From Macrophomina tecta (lineage: Eukaryota > Ascomycota > Dothideomycetes > Botryosphaeriales > Botryosphaeriaceae): a stretch of 64,000 nucleotides of DNA. The stretch spans positions 1,488,001 to 1,552,000 of the forward strand of contig JAKSGN010000041.1 of assembly GCA_024180945.1 (NCBI GenBank). Direction: 5' to 3'. Below the pieces are notes generated by a model. That model saw only the letters and a list, made by a program, of their open reading frames with translations, made no database searches and was not told the origin of the DNA. Of this stretch, positions 20,802-32,710 are shown in pieces (the first letter of the stretch is position 1; each line of letters starts with the position of its first letter). Position numbers and translations under genes: made by a program.

Positions 20802-23480
20802 CTATTCCATGAAGTGGGGGTTTTGGCACTCGATCCCATATGAGAGAATGTCCTGATTTCCTATTTGGTCTACGATCGAGAGGAATTCGCTGGAAGAGAT
20901 TCCGATGTTATCCAAGAAGTCGAAATTACCGGCCGTGTGGGGGTCGATCGAGGCGAATGTCGTCTGCGGATCTCCGGCGATGGGTACAGCCATAGTGGTT
21001 CTGAGGTCTGGGGCCGGCAGTCCTTGGTCCGCTCCGCGCGCGGTGGTGGTGATATTGGTAGCACTGATTTCCTGCCCTTCCGTACCGGCAAGCCTCAATG
21101 TTTGGAGACCCCGCCGCTCCGACTGGGCGGCCAACTCGCGAAACAGGTCTTCCAAGTGCAGAAGTTCCTTTTTTCGCACTCCAGCCACTTTATTGCCCTC
21201 CCGAATCATCTCCTCGAGGATTTCATGCGCCTTACGATAGCTCTGTTCATCAGCGTCGCCGGGGAAGAGCGCATTCGCCATGATTAGGTGTAGGGCCGCG
21301 CCGTAGCAGAATTCATGGTCGAAGGGTACGAAAACTTCTAAGCCGCGGTCAGTCTGTGCACTGTTTGCCATGTAGCAAGATGGCCCACCAAGGACAGTGT
21401 CCTCATCAGAGAGTATCTGGATCATTTTGGCTGCAGACTTTATGCCAGTAGAGATCAAGTTCTTTGTATGTGTGAGGAAGCTTTGCCAGTCTTCTCTACC
21501 TCGGTCCAGCCTATCCAATCGCTCCTTGAGAAGAGAGAGAAGGAGAGGCCTCGTGGCGACCGTAACGCACTGCGTGGAAGGATCATCAGTTGAACAGCCC
21601 CGCATTCAATGCGTGAGAAGGGTTATTTTCTGGTTCACCTGGTGATACAATAATGTGATATGGCGTATCGGCGGAGGCAACGCTTCGACCGAGTCCCGGA
21701 ATCTCTCATGAAATATGTTCTCGATCTCTTGAGCATGTCCTGCCATGGCATGTAGGACAGTCCTGGTCCTTTCGAGGAACACGCTCAGCCGAGTCTTCTC
21801 CGTCTTATAGATAGCTGCAGTAGAAAGGCTTCAGTACAAGTGCAATAGGGAGGGACAAGTGGCGGGAAACTACTTGTTAGAATCACAGAGGATAATTGGG
21901 ACAATTTGACCTGGAGACCGATCGTCGTATCCTCCTGCGCGTCCATACTACTCGGAGACACTAAAGTGGTAATATCGTTATCCGCTGTCAACATGGGGAC
22001 GCCCAAGGACACTGAGAAATGACGATCCATAATGTATAGAGTCCACCACAGCCTCCGGCATCGGACCACCACTTCGGAGCCGAGCTCCTCTTCAGGCAGC
22101 CTGGTATGCAAGCCCTCCAATTGCGCTATGCGGGTTGCTTGGCCAAGCTACGTTTTAAACGTCAGATCGAGCCCTATCAAGTGGGTGAACGAGCCGTAAC
22201 TTACATAGACATGTGCCGCTTCCCTGTGGTCGATGGAGTAGAGGTAGAGCCCGGCGAGGATATGCACCTCAACCGCCAGCAAACTGCCCTTCCACACGGA
22301 TGAGTGTTCAGGCATCAGAGACATGGCACGCACAAAGTATTTCGCACCCGGCGGCTCCCGGGGATTCTTTGACTTGGAGAGGAAGGCATTGCCGAAGGCC
22401 AGGACGATGAGAAACTGCACGAACCACAGGCGAGATTCTGTCGCTTTTTCCTGAGCTTTTCCGTGGTAGAAATCGTTCACGTTCTTGATAAATTCGCCAT
22501 CATCGAAGAAGCGGTAACTCAGGTGGAACTTGACGGCATTGAAGAGGTAAAGAGCGTGATCTTTCGAAGGAAGGCCGGTGATGTCCGGCGGAGTATCCTC
22601 CGGACAAGGCCTCCATTGAAGAGGATATGTTTCGCCGTCAGAGTAAACGGGTGGACTGTTCGGCATGTCGAGGTGGAGCTTTTCGGTCATCATGAGAGTG
22701 AGACGAACGGTGAAAGACCATGGGGACCAAGGAGACAGCCAGACTGTGGATGTTTAGCATTGACACATGCATCTCATAGAAAGCAGAACCGACTCCATTT
22801 TCGCCCATTGGGATGCGTGTTTTTGATTGTTGCAGATGGCGACGTAAACGGGCTTGTCCAGACGCTAAGCACACTATCAACAGGCCCATAGGGCGGCAGG
22901 CCTTCGGTTGGCGAAGCTGAAGTCACCACTTTCCGGAATGAGTTAGTGGCAATTATAAGCTTGAAAAGAGAAGACGAGATGTAGCAGATTGTGCGTGAAC
23001 TGCGGGCGAGAAAGCGCCAGATGCTCCACTCACCGTCCAGGCCTGCGTTGGATCTAAAAGCAGTATCACTGGTCCGTTTTCTTGAGGTCTGGGTCTGAGA
23101 TTCAGGTGAAGCCTGCCCCGAAGAGCGCTGCTGTGAAAGGCGGGAAAGCCGCTGTAACTCTCGGAGGTAGCTGATTCGACATCAGCTATGTTATTGGATC
23201 GCCAGAAGATGCATGCACCTTTCCGAAATCGTGACCTTGTTGCCCCCATCGGTGAATCGGCACGTGACGACACGTCGCTGGCAGTTTCGGCACGGCTCTT
23301 CGCCCGAGCATTTGATTTTACTCTGACGGCACGCAATACAGCTACGGAGTTGTCAATATTTCCACTTCTGGAACGAACAAGGCACAGCAGAGAAAGCGGA
23401 TACATGGGTGAGCGGGGGTGCTCCTACGCGTTGGCGATCCTGCGTGCTTTGCGCGATTCTGTCGGCATGTCTGCGCTCAT
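20802..23480 (-). CDS. Zn2Cys6 transcription factor with fungal-specific TF domain
   Basis: Eight exons (23428-23480, 23219-23341, 23034-23170, 22794-22916, 22205-22743, 21874-22147, 21639-21814, 20802-21569) join in phase to 730 aa. The zinc cluster is CIACRQSKIKCSGEEPCRNC followed by QRRVVTC, split from the start codon by intron 1. A linker helix (YLRELQRLSRLSQQ) follows as the probable dimerisation element. The central regulatory domain shows the conserved VRCRRLWWTLYIMDRHFSVS and VYLGQATRIAQLEGLH. It is divergent to the amine oxidase across an 854-base shared promoter. By position it is the likely pathway regulator of the amine oxidase, permease and dehydrogenase genes; this is inference. 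The many introns make the model sensitive to exact splice choices, but every phase agrees. Confidence 0.9.
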
Positions 23481-24334
23481 TTTTGGCCTCACACGATGAT
23501 GGAAAGTTGCAAAGACTGGTCAAGTGGAAGTGTGCGTCTCGCCTCTGCAAAATAGCAAGATGCTGGGGGACTGTGCGAGCGATAACGCCCACTGGGAGGC
23601 GTGGCGCAACGTGCCATCGACCCCGCGTTATCTGCATATGCGGGGCGCGTGATAGAGGACACTTCTTCTGGCGGCCGCCTTTACCGGAAGAGGTAGTCCA
23701 AACCCCGCGTTCGCCCGAGGCCAGAGCGACAGCTCTATCTGCTTAGTCATGACTGTGGCTGGTCAGATCGGCCTATGCGTCTGTAAGGTGACTTGTAAAC
23801 ATATGGGAGGAGCGTCTGAGATGTTCAATGCTATAGACGTACGGGGGGCAATGGTCGTGAAGTATCCGCGGCATGAATGGGGCACATCCGAGCTCCCTAT
23901 CAGCCATCTTATCTGGCCCAGCCAAGAACGGATAAGGTCGGGAGCCAGACCCGAAAGTCTGCCCGGGGATCGGAGAGGTCTGAATTTCTCGCCGCAGTTA
24001 ATCTCGGCTGTCTTCCCGCGTTGCAGGGGTCGGAAACCACCCGACGCTGCGAAGCGAAAGAACCACCATCCATCAAACAGAACATCGATCATTCATGGGA
24101 GACGGCCGCCTAATGCATCTACAGCCGAACAGTGGAGAGTGTGATATGGTTAGAATGTCCTTTTTGAGGCAGAAATTGCGATTGGACGGTTCTCAGGTTG
24201 CTTCTTGAACGAAGCATGCGTATCCCGTGGGGAGAGCGCGCCTTTCCCACAGCTATCATTTCTGCTCTTTTCTTCGTTCTCCATACAACGAGAGTGCCCA
24301 CTGTGCATCTGCCGCCCAGCTCATATCCGCCACA
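23481..24334. promoter_or_regulatory. Shared divergent promoter of the Zn2Cys6 regulator and amine oxidase
   Basis: 854 bases between two divergent starts. Visible candidate elements are GATA sites for nitrogen regulation (CGATAA at 23580-23585; AGATAAG on the minus strand at 23908-23914), a 10-base palindrome GGCGGCCGCC at 23670-23679 and an everted CCGCGG at 23866-23871; both of the last two contain the CGG triplets that Zn2Cys6 dimers bind. Function is inferred from the motifs only. Confidence 0.45.
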
Positions 24335-25844
24335 ATGTTTGATCTCGTGGTCGTCGGTGCTGGACTTAGCGGTCTTCAGGCCGCCTACTCTGCCCAGAAG
24401 GCAGGCCTCTCCGTGGCCGTCATTGAAGCCAGAGATCGCGTCGGGGGGAAAGTGTGGAGTGTGCCGTTGGCTTCGAAGAGAGGCTGCGCCGACTTGGGCG
24501 CCGCATGGATCAACGACACGCTGCAGAAGCGCGTCTGGTCCTACGTCGAGCAGTTTGGTTTACAGGTGGTTAAGCAGAGGCTTGGAGGGAAAGCCGTTAT
24601 GCAAACAGAGGACGGAAACAGACTCGTATTCCCATTCGGGATCACACCAGAGGTTGGACCCAGCTGCCTATGCTTGCCCCCTCGTTGTGCACTGTGGCTT
24701 ACGCGTCGCCCAACAGTTTACCGCCGACGAAAAGAAGAACCTCGAACTCGTCCGCGACCACATCCAAGCTGCATCGCTGCGTCCGGAAGCACCCCGTCCT
24801 GACGATGATAATGTGACTCTTGACCAGTATGTGCGCAACCTCGGAGCTGGCCCGATGACTGTGCAGATGGTCAACCTCTGGTCTCGCGTCATGCACGGTG
24901 TTGAATCTACCCAGCAGTCGGCGGCCTGGTTCATTGATTACTGCCGCCGCAACAAAGGTCTTCTCGCCATCCGTGCGGACGATCATACAGGCGGTCAGTA
25001 TCTGCGCACCACGACAGGTCAGTGCATCTCGTGCCTGTTCAGCCTTCTAGAAAGCCTGCGGAGACACTGAAACGCTACCATAGGTGCCCAGCAGATCCCC
25101 AATGGCCTGGCCAATCTGGTCGGAAGCAGCAACATTCACCTGTCTTCTCCAGTCGCATCCATAGAGGACCACAAGACCCACACCACTGTAATCACAACGA
25201 CCGGCAAGACCTTTGTTAGCAAGAAGTGCATAGTCTCAGTACCCAGCACACTGTACCAGGACTTGAACATCTCACCTCCCCTGCCAGGCCCTGTGCAGGA
25301 AGTCGCCAATTCGACGGTGCTGGGGCACTACAACAAAGCCATTGTCTGCTACGACAAGCCATGGTGGCGCGACCTAGGCTACAACGGATTCGTCATGAGC
25401 TTCCAAGGCCCAGTGGTGGTTGCCCGCGACACGAGCGTCGACGAGAAGCGCCTCTACGCTCTGACCTGCTTCGTCAACGGCAACGAAGGAATCAAGTGGG
25501 GAAAATTGTATCCGCATGAGCGACGAAGAGTCGTGCTTGACCAGCTCGCCAAGCTCTATGACGTGGGCCCAGATTCAGATGTCTACAAGCCGATTGAGTT
25601 CTTTGAGCAGGTCTGGAAGCACGAGCCCTTCAGCAAAGGTGCGCTTGCACCTATTACGGCCCTGGGCCACTACACAAAATTCGACTCGGTGTATGGCGAG
25701 CCGGTTGGCAATCTGCACTTTGTGGGGACAGAATATTCGCGGGAGTGGAAGGGATACATGGAGGGCGCTCTTTGCTCCGGCGAGAAAGGGGCTGAGGAGG
25801 TGGTTGAGGCTCTCAGACAGCAGCCTCCACGAGCCAGGCTGTAG
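24335..25844 (+). CDS. Flavin monoamine oxidase, MAO-N-like, peroxisomal
   Basis: Three exons (24335-24652, 24717-25017, 25084-25844) join in phase to 459 aa. The enzyme oxidises primary amines to aldehydes with release of ammonia and hydrogen peroxide. The N-terminus has the FAD dinucleotide-binding motif VVVGAGLSGLQAAYSAQKAG and IEARDRVGGKVWS. The C-terminal FAD-binding region is LHFVGTEYSREWKGYMEGAL. The last three residues are ARL, a type 1 peroxisomal signal also found on Aspergillus niger MAO-N. The order amine oxidase, permease, semialdehyde dehydrogenase on one strand suggests breakdown of an amine or amino acid such as putrescine or GABA. The donor of intron 1 (GTTGGA) is weak, but removing the intron restores the family alignment. 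Confidence 0.92.
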
Positions 25845-26727
25845 GGCAGAAGGGGTCAAGTACTGTAATGCTAACCCTATTTTATTTTTTCACGTGAACA
25901 TTGTGGAGAGTCATTGGCTGCCAGCACGATGGGCGCTTAAAACTCGGCACAGTGATGCATTGGCATGGAAAATCAGCGGCAAAATGCGACGTGACGACAG
26001 TGTGGTTTCCCCGAAAACATCCTTGATATTCCCCATGACCAAGAGTCTAATGGGGTGCCTCGTCTGGCATTATGCGGGGCGCGTATGCGTTGCTTTCCGT
26101 TAGTGGGCTGGGCAAAGCCATTTTTCGGATGCGTTGGCCGACCCTTGCAGGCTCTCCGAGCCGCTACGAAAAGGTAATGGAATCAAACTTATTGGAAGGG
26201 AAGAACTCGGACACCCCGCCGTCAAGAGCCGCCCTGCCCCCCACAGCCAGGCAATTCCCGTTCGAAGGAAATTAATCCAGTATTCAAGGCACCGCACCTG
26301 ACGTGTAGATCAAGCCCGGCGTCTCAAACCTGCTGGGTGGCCCAGTTTGGCGATCCACCAACGCGATTCCGCTTTAGTCCCACCTAAAGGGATGGATACT
26401 GACAGGTCTTCGGACCAAGACATGCGGCGCAGAGCCAAGCTGATAGCACTAAACCACGTTGCCTGTATCAACGGACGTTTATCTCTAGCTGGTTGATAGG
26501 ACGACTCGTAAGCGCAGTAATTTATATAAGTGTGTAGGACTTCCCAACCAAGCCTGTTCCAGCACCCTTCTTCTTGGCTCTATGTGACCTGGAGGAACCA
26601 GAGTCTTCCTCCATTAACTCTCGTGGTTTCCTGTTGCGTCTGAGAAGGCTCAGCTCCACCGAGTATGTTCTGCCACGGAACCAGTCTCTCTGTCCGCTGT
26701 CCCATGCTCACAGGTTTGCCAGCAGCG
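25845..26727. other. Spacer and promoter before the permease gene
   Basis: 883 bases with the amine oxidase 3' end and the permease promoter. TATATAA at 26523-26529 is a likely TATA box about 200 bases before the permease start. No gene is supported. Confidence 0.5.
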
Positions 26728-28599
26728 ATGGCACCCAAGGAAGAAGCTTTGTCGAAGCATCCGCACCAATCCGAAGACACCAGCGCCGAGCCCAGCGATG
26801 TCGCCATTGGCGAAGTTGTCCACGATGCGGAAGTGTTGCAGCGCCATTTGACCCCACGCCAGGTTCAATTCTTCGCCATTGGCGGTGCCATTGGAACGGC
26901 CCTCTTCGTGACGATCGGCTATGGTCTGCTGCACGGAGGAGCCGGCAGTCTCCTTATCGCCTTCATCCTGCAGTCCTGCATCGTGGCACTCATCAACAGC
27001 TGTTTGGCTGAGATGACGATTTTTATGCCCGTCAGCGCAGCCTTTATCCAGCATGCCGACGTCTGGGTTGATAAGGCATGGGGCTTTATGGCTGGTTGGA
27101 ACTTCTTCATATTCGAAGCTCTCCTGATTCCGTTTGAGATCACAGCATTCGACCTTATCTTAACGTTCTGGTCAGACGAAATTCCCTCGGCCGCTATCAT
27201 CACCGCTTGTATCGTGCTTTACGGGTGGGTTTTGCCCGAATCACCTAAACGACATGTTACTGAACCAAGAATCCGGCAGTCTCACCAACGTCCTTGCCGT
27301 GAAGTATTTCGGCGAGGCCGAGTTCTGGCTCGCCATTGGCAAGATATTCCTTGTGGTGCTGCTGTTCAGCTTCACCTTTGTGACCATGTGTGGTGGAAAT
27401 CCGCAACGCCACGCCTACGGGTTCTCGAATTGGACGAAGCCGGTAGGTTTGAAGCGGCCAAAAGCGGCGCATCGGGAAGCTTTGCTAACATGCTCCGCCT
27501 CAGCATCCGTTTCTGGAGTATCTCTCCACCGGAGATTTGGGCCGTTTCCAGGGATTCCTGAGCGCGCTGTGGCAGGCCGCTTTCATCGTCGTCGGCCCCG
27601 AATACATCGCCACCTGTGCCGGCGAGACGCAAAACCCGCGCAAGACCCTCCGCTCGGCCTTCAAGCAGGTGTACTGGCGCTTCGGCGTCTTCTTCGTCGG
27701 CGGCGCGCTCTGCGTCGGCATCATCATCCCCGCCGACGACGCGAGCCTCGTCAGCACCTTCAGCGCCGGGCACACGGGCACGGGCGCGTCCTCGCCCTTC
27801 GTCATGGCCATGCGCAACATGAAGGTCGAAGTCCTGCCGCACATCGTCAACGCCCTCCTCCTGACCAGCGTCTACTCGGCGGGCAACTGCTACGTGTACA
27901 CGACGTGCCGCAGCCTGCACAGCCTGGCGACGAGCGGGCACGCGCCCGAGATCTTCACCAGGACGACCAAGAACGGCGTGCCCTTCAATGCCCTGCTCGT
28001 CGCGCTGGCCTTCGCCTGCCTGTCCTACCTGAAGCTGAACAGCGGCTCGATGAAAGTGCTCACCTGGTAAGAGCATCGCCCCCGCCCAACCCTTTCCCCA
28101 AACACAACGCACCACTCACGCTCCCCTCGCGCACAGGCTCACCAACCTCATCACCGGCGGCCAGATCGTCACCTACATCGTCATCGCGCTCAACTACATC
28201 TTCTTCCACCGCGCTCTCACGGCCCAGCGCCTCGACCGCGCCGCGCTGCCTTACCGCGGCTGGCTGCAGCCCTACGCCGCGTGGGTCGCGCTGGTCTGGA
28301 TGGTGCTGGTCGAGCTTTTCTACGGGTACGCCGTCTTCCTGGAGGGCAATTGGGACCTCGGCTCGTTTTTCAGCAGCTACACGATGGCGTTCCTGGCGTG
28401 CTGCACGTTCACGGGTTGGAAGGTGTGCAGGCGGACGAGGTTTGTGCGGCCGGCGGAGGCGGATCTGGTGTGGGCGCGGCCGGCGGTCGAGAGGCATGAG
28501 GCCCAGTTTGCGGAGATGCGGCCGGGTGGTGGCGGGGCCGGATGGAGAGGGTTGTGGGGGTTGCGGAGGCGAGGGGCGGCGGATAAGTCGGACGCTTGA
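26728..28599 (+). CDS. Amino acid permease (APC superfamily, YAT/GABA-permease type)
   Basis: Four exons (26728-27224, 27280-27442, 27504-28066, 28137-28599) join in phase to 561 aa with about twelve hydrophobic segments. The first membrane segment carries the family motif HLTPRQVQFFAIGGAIGTAL. Later hallmarks are EYIATCAGETQNPRKTLRSA (cytosolic loop of fungal amino-acid permeases), VYSAGNCYVYTTCRSLHSLA and a final SLATSGHAPEIFTRTTKNG. Its place between an amine oxidase and a succinate-semialdehyde dehydrogenase suggests uptake of GABA or a related amine-containing substrate. An earlier in-frame ATG at 26665 would add 21 residues; the later one is preferred because the N-terminal tail is then short and hydrophilic. 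The tail after the last segment is Arg/Gly-rich. Confidence 0.92.
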
Positions 28600-29444
28600 A
28601 GGGGAGAGCGTGTTGAAAGACGCGTGTCGGCCGCGCTGGCGTTGGGCTGAGAGGAGTTGTTAAGCAGGACAAATACGGAAAATGGCCGCAAGAGCACCGT
28701 AGTTGAGTGATTGGAGACGTGATGCCATGGCAGATGATTGTCTGAGCGGTGACACTTTGGTGATTAAGCGGAGTGCGGAAACACTGTGAATTTGCCGGAT
28801 GCTGGACTGCTACAAGACCTTATTCCTTGCAATTGTTCGTCCTCGCATTTGGATGGCGTGAGTATGCAGCTGATGAAGACGTGATGCCCGACGGAAATGG
28901 TTTTTGCTGACGTATAATAGAAGGAAAGGGAGCTACACAGTGCCGCTGGTGATTCTGACGGCTTTCCAATTTGGGACAGATTCTTGACGGCCGCCTGAGC
29001 ATGGTACCAACCGGCATCTCTTAATTGAGTGGAAGGAATAGTACCTCCTTGTCGTATAACTTCTTGTCCAAGACATGACTGAGGCGCCGTGATGGATTGA
29101 GGACCTTGTTGAGACGTTCCCTATCATCCGGCCTACCCCACTGTAACAGAGCTCGGGACGCAGCCGAAGAAGGCCGGGGAAGGAAGGCAATAGCGACGCT
29201 CTACAGCAACATCTCGGATGAAAGCCGAGCATGGGGTCTGAACCCCTTCGTGGCCCGAAGACTGACGGCATGCAGAGCGGAGTTCCCAGAATCGGAGAAG
29301 TCATACGCGACCCGATGTAGGCCTTGTCTGCTGCTGTAAGTATGTATTTGTGAACGAAGGCTCTCATCTCCGACGAGCATCCAACTTCCTGTCTACGTCC
29401 CAAAAATAAACCCCCCTCCCCCTTCTTGCTCAACAATAGCAACC
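28600..29444. other. Spacer between permease and succinate-semialdehyde dehydrogenase
   Basis: 845 bases with no supported gene. The last 40 bases before the dehydrogenase start are pyrimidine-rich, with a CCCCCCTCCCCC tract. Confidence 0.5.
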
Positions 29445-30983
29445 ATGGCCTCCTTCGCGCCCTCCTTGCAAGACCCCGCCCTCTTCGTCGAGAAGGCCTA
29501 CATCAACGGCCAATGGGTCCCTTCCCAGTCCGGCCGCACCTTCCAAGTCCACAACCCGGCCACCTCCACGCTCCTCGGCACGTGCCCCGAATCGACGCCC
29601 GCCGACCTGCACGCCGCCATCCGCGCCGCCTCGGCCGCCTTCCCGCGCTGGCGCGCGCAATCCGGCCGCGCGCGCGCCCGCATCCTGCGCACGCTGTCCG
29701 ACCTGCTCGTCGCGCACCGCGCCGACCTTGGCGCCATCATCACGTCCGAGAACGGCAAGGCGCGGGGCGAGGCCGAGGGCGAGGCGCTGTTCGCCGCCAG
29801 CTTCTTCGAATGGTTCGCGGAGGAGGCGCCGCGCCTCTACGGCGACGTCGTGCCGCACAGCAGCGCCAGCGCCCGCACGCGCGTCGTCAAGCAGCCCGTC
29901 GGCGTGTGCGGCCTCGTCACGCCGTGGAACTTCCCGCTCGCCATGGCCGCGCGCAAGGTCGCGGCCGCGCTGGCCGCAGGCTGCACCGTCGTGCTGAAGA
30001 CGGACGGCGTGACGCCGTTTGCGGGGAATGCGCTGGCCGTGCTGGCGGAGCGGGCGGGCGTGCCGGGCGGCGTGCTGAACGTGGTGACGGCGCTGGAGAA
30101 CACGCCGCGGCTGGGGGTCGAGCTGTGCGAGGCGGATGCTGTAAAGAAGATCTCGTTCACCGGGTCGACGAGGGTTGGGAAGCTGCTGATGCGTCAGTCG
30201 AGCGGCTCGTTGAAGAAGCTGAGTCTGGAGTTGGGCGGGAATGCGCCGTTTATCGTGTTCGACGATGCGGATGTCGAGACCGCAGTGTCGAGTGCGCTGG
30301 TCAGCAAGTTCAAGGTCACGGGCCAGACGTGCGTCTGCGCGAACCGCTTCTATGTGCAGGAGGGCATCTATGGGAAGTTTGCGCAGAGGCTCGTAGAGGA
30401 GGTGAGGAAGTTCCGTGTCGGGAACGGGGCTGATGAGGGCGTTACGCATGGCCCGTTGACGACCAGCGTGGAGAAGACTGCGGAGCATGTTCAGGATGCT
30501 GTGGCGAAGAAGGCGTCCGTCTTGTTGGGCGGCAACCCGCTGCCGGCGCTCGGCAAGAACTTCTTTGAGCTGACTATCCTGGGCGAGGTGGATGACTCGA
30601 TGAAGGTGATGCAAGAAGAGACCTTCGGTCCTCTCGCTGCCCTGGCCAAATTCAAGACGGAGGATGAGGTCATCGAACGCGCTAACAAGGTCGAGGTGGG
30701 TTTGGCGTCGTACGTTATGACCACCAACCTGACGACGTACTACCGTGTCTCGGAGAGGCTGGACTTCGGTATGGTTGCCATCAACACCGGTGTCATCTCG
30801 GACGCTGCAGCACCGTAAGTATCCTACCCCTCTACGGGATGCGTACTAATCAGTCACAGGTTTGGCGGCGTCAAGCACTCAGGCTTCGGCCGCGAAGGTA
30901 GCAAGTATGGCTGTGAAGACTACTTAGTGACGAAGACGGTCATCACCGGTGGCATTGACACTATCTACAAGAGTAGCTTGTAA
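29445..30983 (+). CDS. UGA2: Succinate-semialdehyde dehydrogenase
   Basis: Oxidises succinate semialdehyde to succinate with NAD(P)+, the last step of GABA degradation. Two exons (29445-30814, 30860-30983) join in phase to 497 aa, the usual length. The aldehyde dehydrogenase signatures are present: [16 protein letters not shown] with the catalytic Glu, [13 protein letters not shown] with the nucleophilic Cys, [11 protein letters not shown] at the NAD site, and [10 protein letters not shown] near the C-terminus. [20 protein letters not shown] sequence and the paired Cys around the active site are typical of SSADH rather than other aldehyde dehydrogenases. It is codirectional with the amine oxidase and permease. 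The N-terminus has no clear mitochondrial presequence. Exon 1 is very GC-rich, creating long shadow frames. Confidence 0.92.
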
Positions 30984-31544
30984 AGAAAGGCGTTAATAGA
31001 CAGAGCCTGAGTAGTACTAGAAATCAAACATCAGTCCTTCGAGTTCCCCCTTGTTGCACTGTAGTAAAGTGTCGAGGCATATGGTCAAAAGAGAGACAAA
31101 GTTCAAGGCGGGGGTCTTCTCCACCGTGCCTCAGCGGAAATAACACTTGAAGTTCCAGATTTGTGACGCTCTGACACTGCTATAGATCCTATATACGTTC
31201 GAACACAGTCACTCCTTCTTGGATTACGTGAGCCGCACCCAAGTGTTGATGTTTCCCTGGGTGTAAACAAGCCACTCACATTGTCATCTGGGTGGTCAAT
31301 GCGACAGCCGCTAATACCAGCGGTGGTCTGACTATGCACACAATCATGCTCACTGAGTTCGAAATGGGAGAACGGCTTATGAGAGGAGTATTTCATTGAT
31401 CGTGGTTTGAAGCAGTCCTAAGCTGATGGCAGAATTCAATCTGACAATACGAGACAAATCACCGCAGAAATAAACAGGAAAGGCGCTTGAAAAACAAAAA
31501 GAAATGATTCATAAGAGACACTTAAACACTCTTGTCTCCAACCC
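30984..31544. other. Intergenic region between convergent dehydrogenase and oxygenase genes
   Basis: 561 bases carrying the 3' ends of two convergent genes. Nothing else is recognised. Confidence 0.5.
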
Positions 31545-32710
31545 TCAGTCCTCCACCTCATATATCTCATCCAACATGGCGTCAATATAATTCCTCTGTT
31601 CCGTCAAGAAGCTCCGCATATCCTTAATATCGAAGGGACGCTTGGCCACAAAGTGGCGCTCGCGCTCAGCCTTGAGCTTCGCGCGGATTCGCTCCTCCAA
31701 ATTCTCGAGCCTATACTCAGAGTACTGGTGGTAGAGCTGGGAGAGGTCGCTGATGCCGCGAGACCCCGTCAGGACCGTCTCGTCCCTGATGAACGGCGAC
31801 TTGGTCCGGAACGCCGTGACCATGGAGATGCGCTCGCGTCCGCCGAACGCCTTTAGTGCCTGGTGCTCGATGTAGCGGCCCTGCATGACCACCGCGGTTC
31901 CCTGTGAGGAGCGGTCAGCCTTCGGCTGTCTGCGTGTCGAAGTGGTTCTGGCGGCCTACCATGCTCGGCCCCCGGACCTTCCTGATCTCGCCGGTCGGCA
32001 TTCTCAATGCCGTCTCGCCTCCTACCATGCCGGTGCAGTCGGAGAGCATAACAACGCATACAAAGGGGAAGCTGTCGTAGTGCCATGCGAATGCACTAGT
32101 GTCATCTCCATCGGGCTCTTTTCCGGCGACGACGGTCTTGTTGGTGTCGCTGACGGAGATGTTCACGTTGGCGATCTCGAAGTCGACGGCCGGGACAAGC
32201 TCGACACCAGCCACTTCCGAGACTCTGGCCAGAAGCTCGGGGCTCTTCCAGGCGTCGTAGGTGAATGGTGCGCGCCTGCAGCACAAAGTCAGGAAGTGCG
32301 CGATGGCGGGAAGGCGGCGTAGGTGGAACTCACTCTGCGCCCATGCCGCGGACCATGTTTGGGGTGAAGCCCGACATGTACTGGCAGTGCTGCATGACCT
32401 CATCACCGAATGCCTCGGCGCGCATCTGCTTGATGGCTTCCTCGGTAAACAGAGGAAATGGCTCCGAGACAGCTGTGGGTGCGATTCCATGCCCCTCAAG
32501 TCCGATGTCTGCCATGGTGTAGACCTTGGCGGGTGGCTGGTACGCGAGGTGCTTCTTGGGGTCGAATGTCTCCTTCGTCGAGATGCGAGCGTCGTCGATC
32601 AAGAATTGAGGCAGCTTCTTTGTGGGACGTGTTGCTCGCTTGGTCTCAGAGGGAACAACCTTGGGGGGAGGGAATTGAGTAATGACGTTCTCGAGGATGG
32701 CGCCAGGCAT
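31545..32710 (-). CDS. Fe(II)/2-oxoglutarate oxygenase-like protein
   Basis: Three exons (32334-32710, 31960-32275, 31545-31901) join in phase to 349 aa. The core shows a His-x-Asp pair in FAWHYDSFPFVCVVMLSDC, the small-strand segment GMVGGETALRMPTGEIRKV, and a distal His in YIEHQALKAFGGRERISMV followed by Arg for 2-oxoglutarate. This pattern fits a double-stranded beta-helix 2OG oxygenase. I recognise it as a fungal family without an assigned substrate. The C-terminal 60 residues form a charged helical tail ending in an acidic stretch. It lies next to the amine/GABA-type cluster but on the opposite strand; co-regulation is possible but unproven. Confidence 0.8.

Noticed and set aside
22148..22204. 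Apparent in-frame TAG in the Zn2Cys6 regulator
   Set aside because: It is the last base triplet of a 57-base intron with a GTAAGT donor. Removal gives VYLGQATRIAQLEGLH, typical of the family.
29430..30614. 394-codon minus frame and 335-codon plus frame overlapping the dehydrogenase gene
   Set aside because: Both are low-complexity Arg/Ala/Gly translations produced by high third-position GC in the real SSADH frame.
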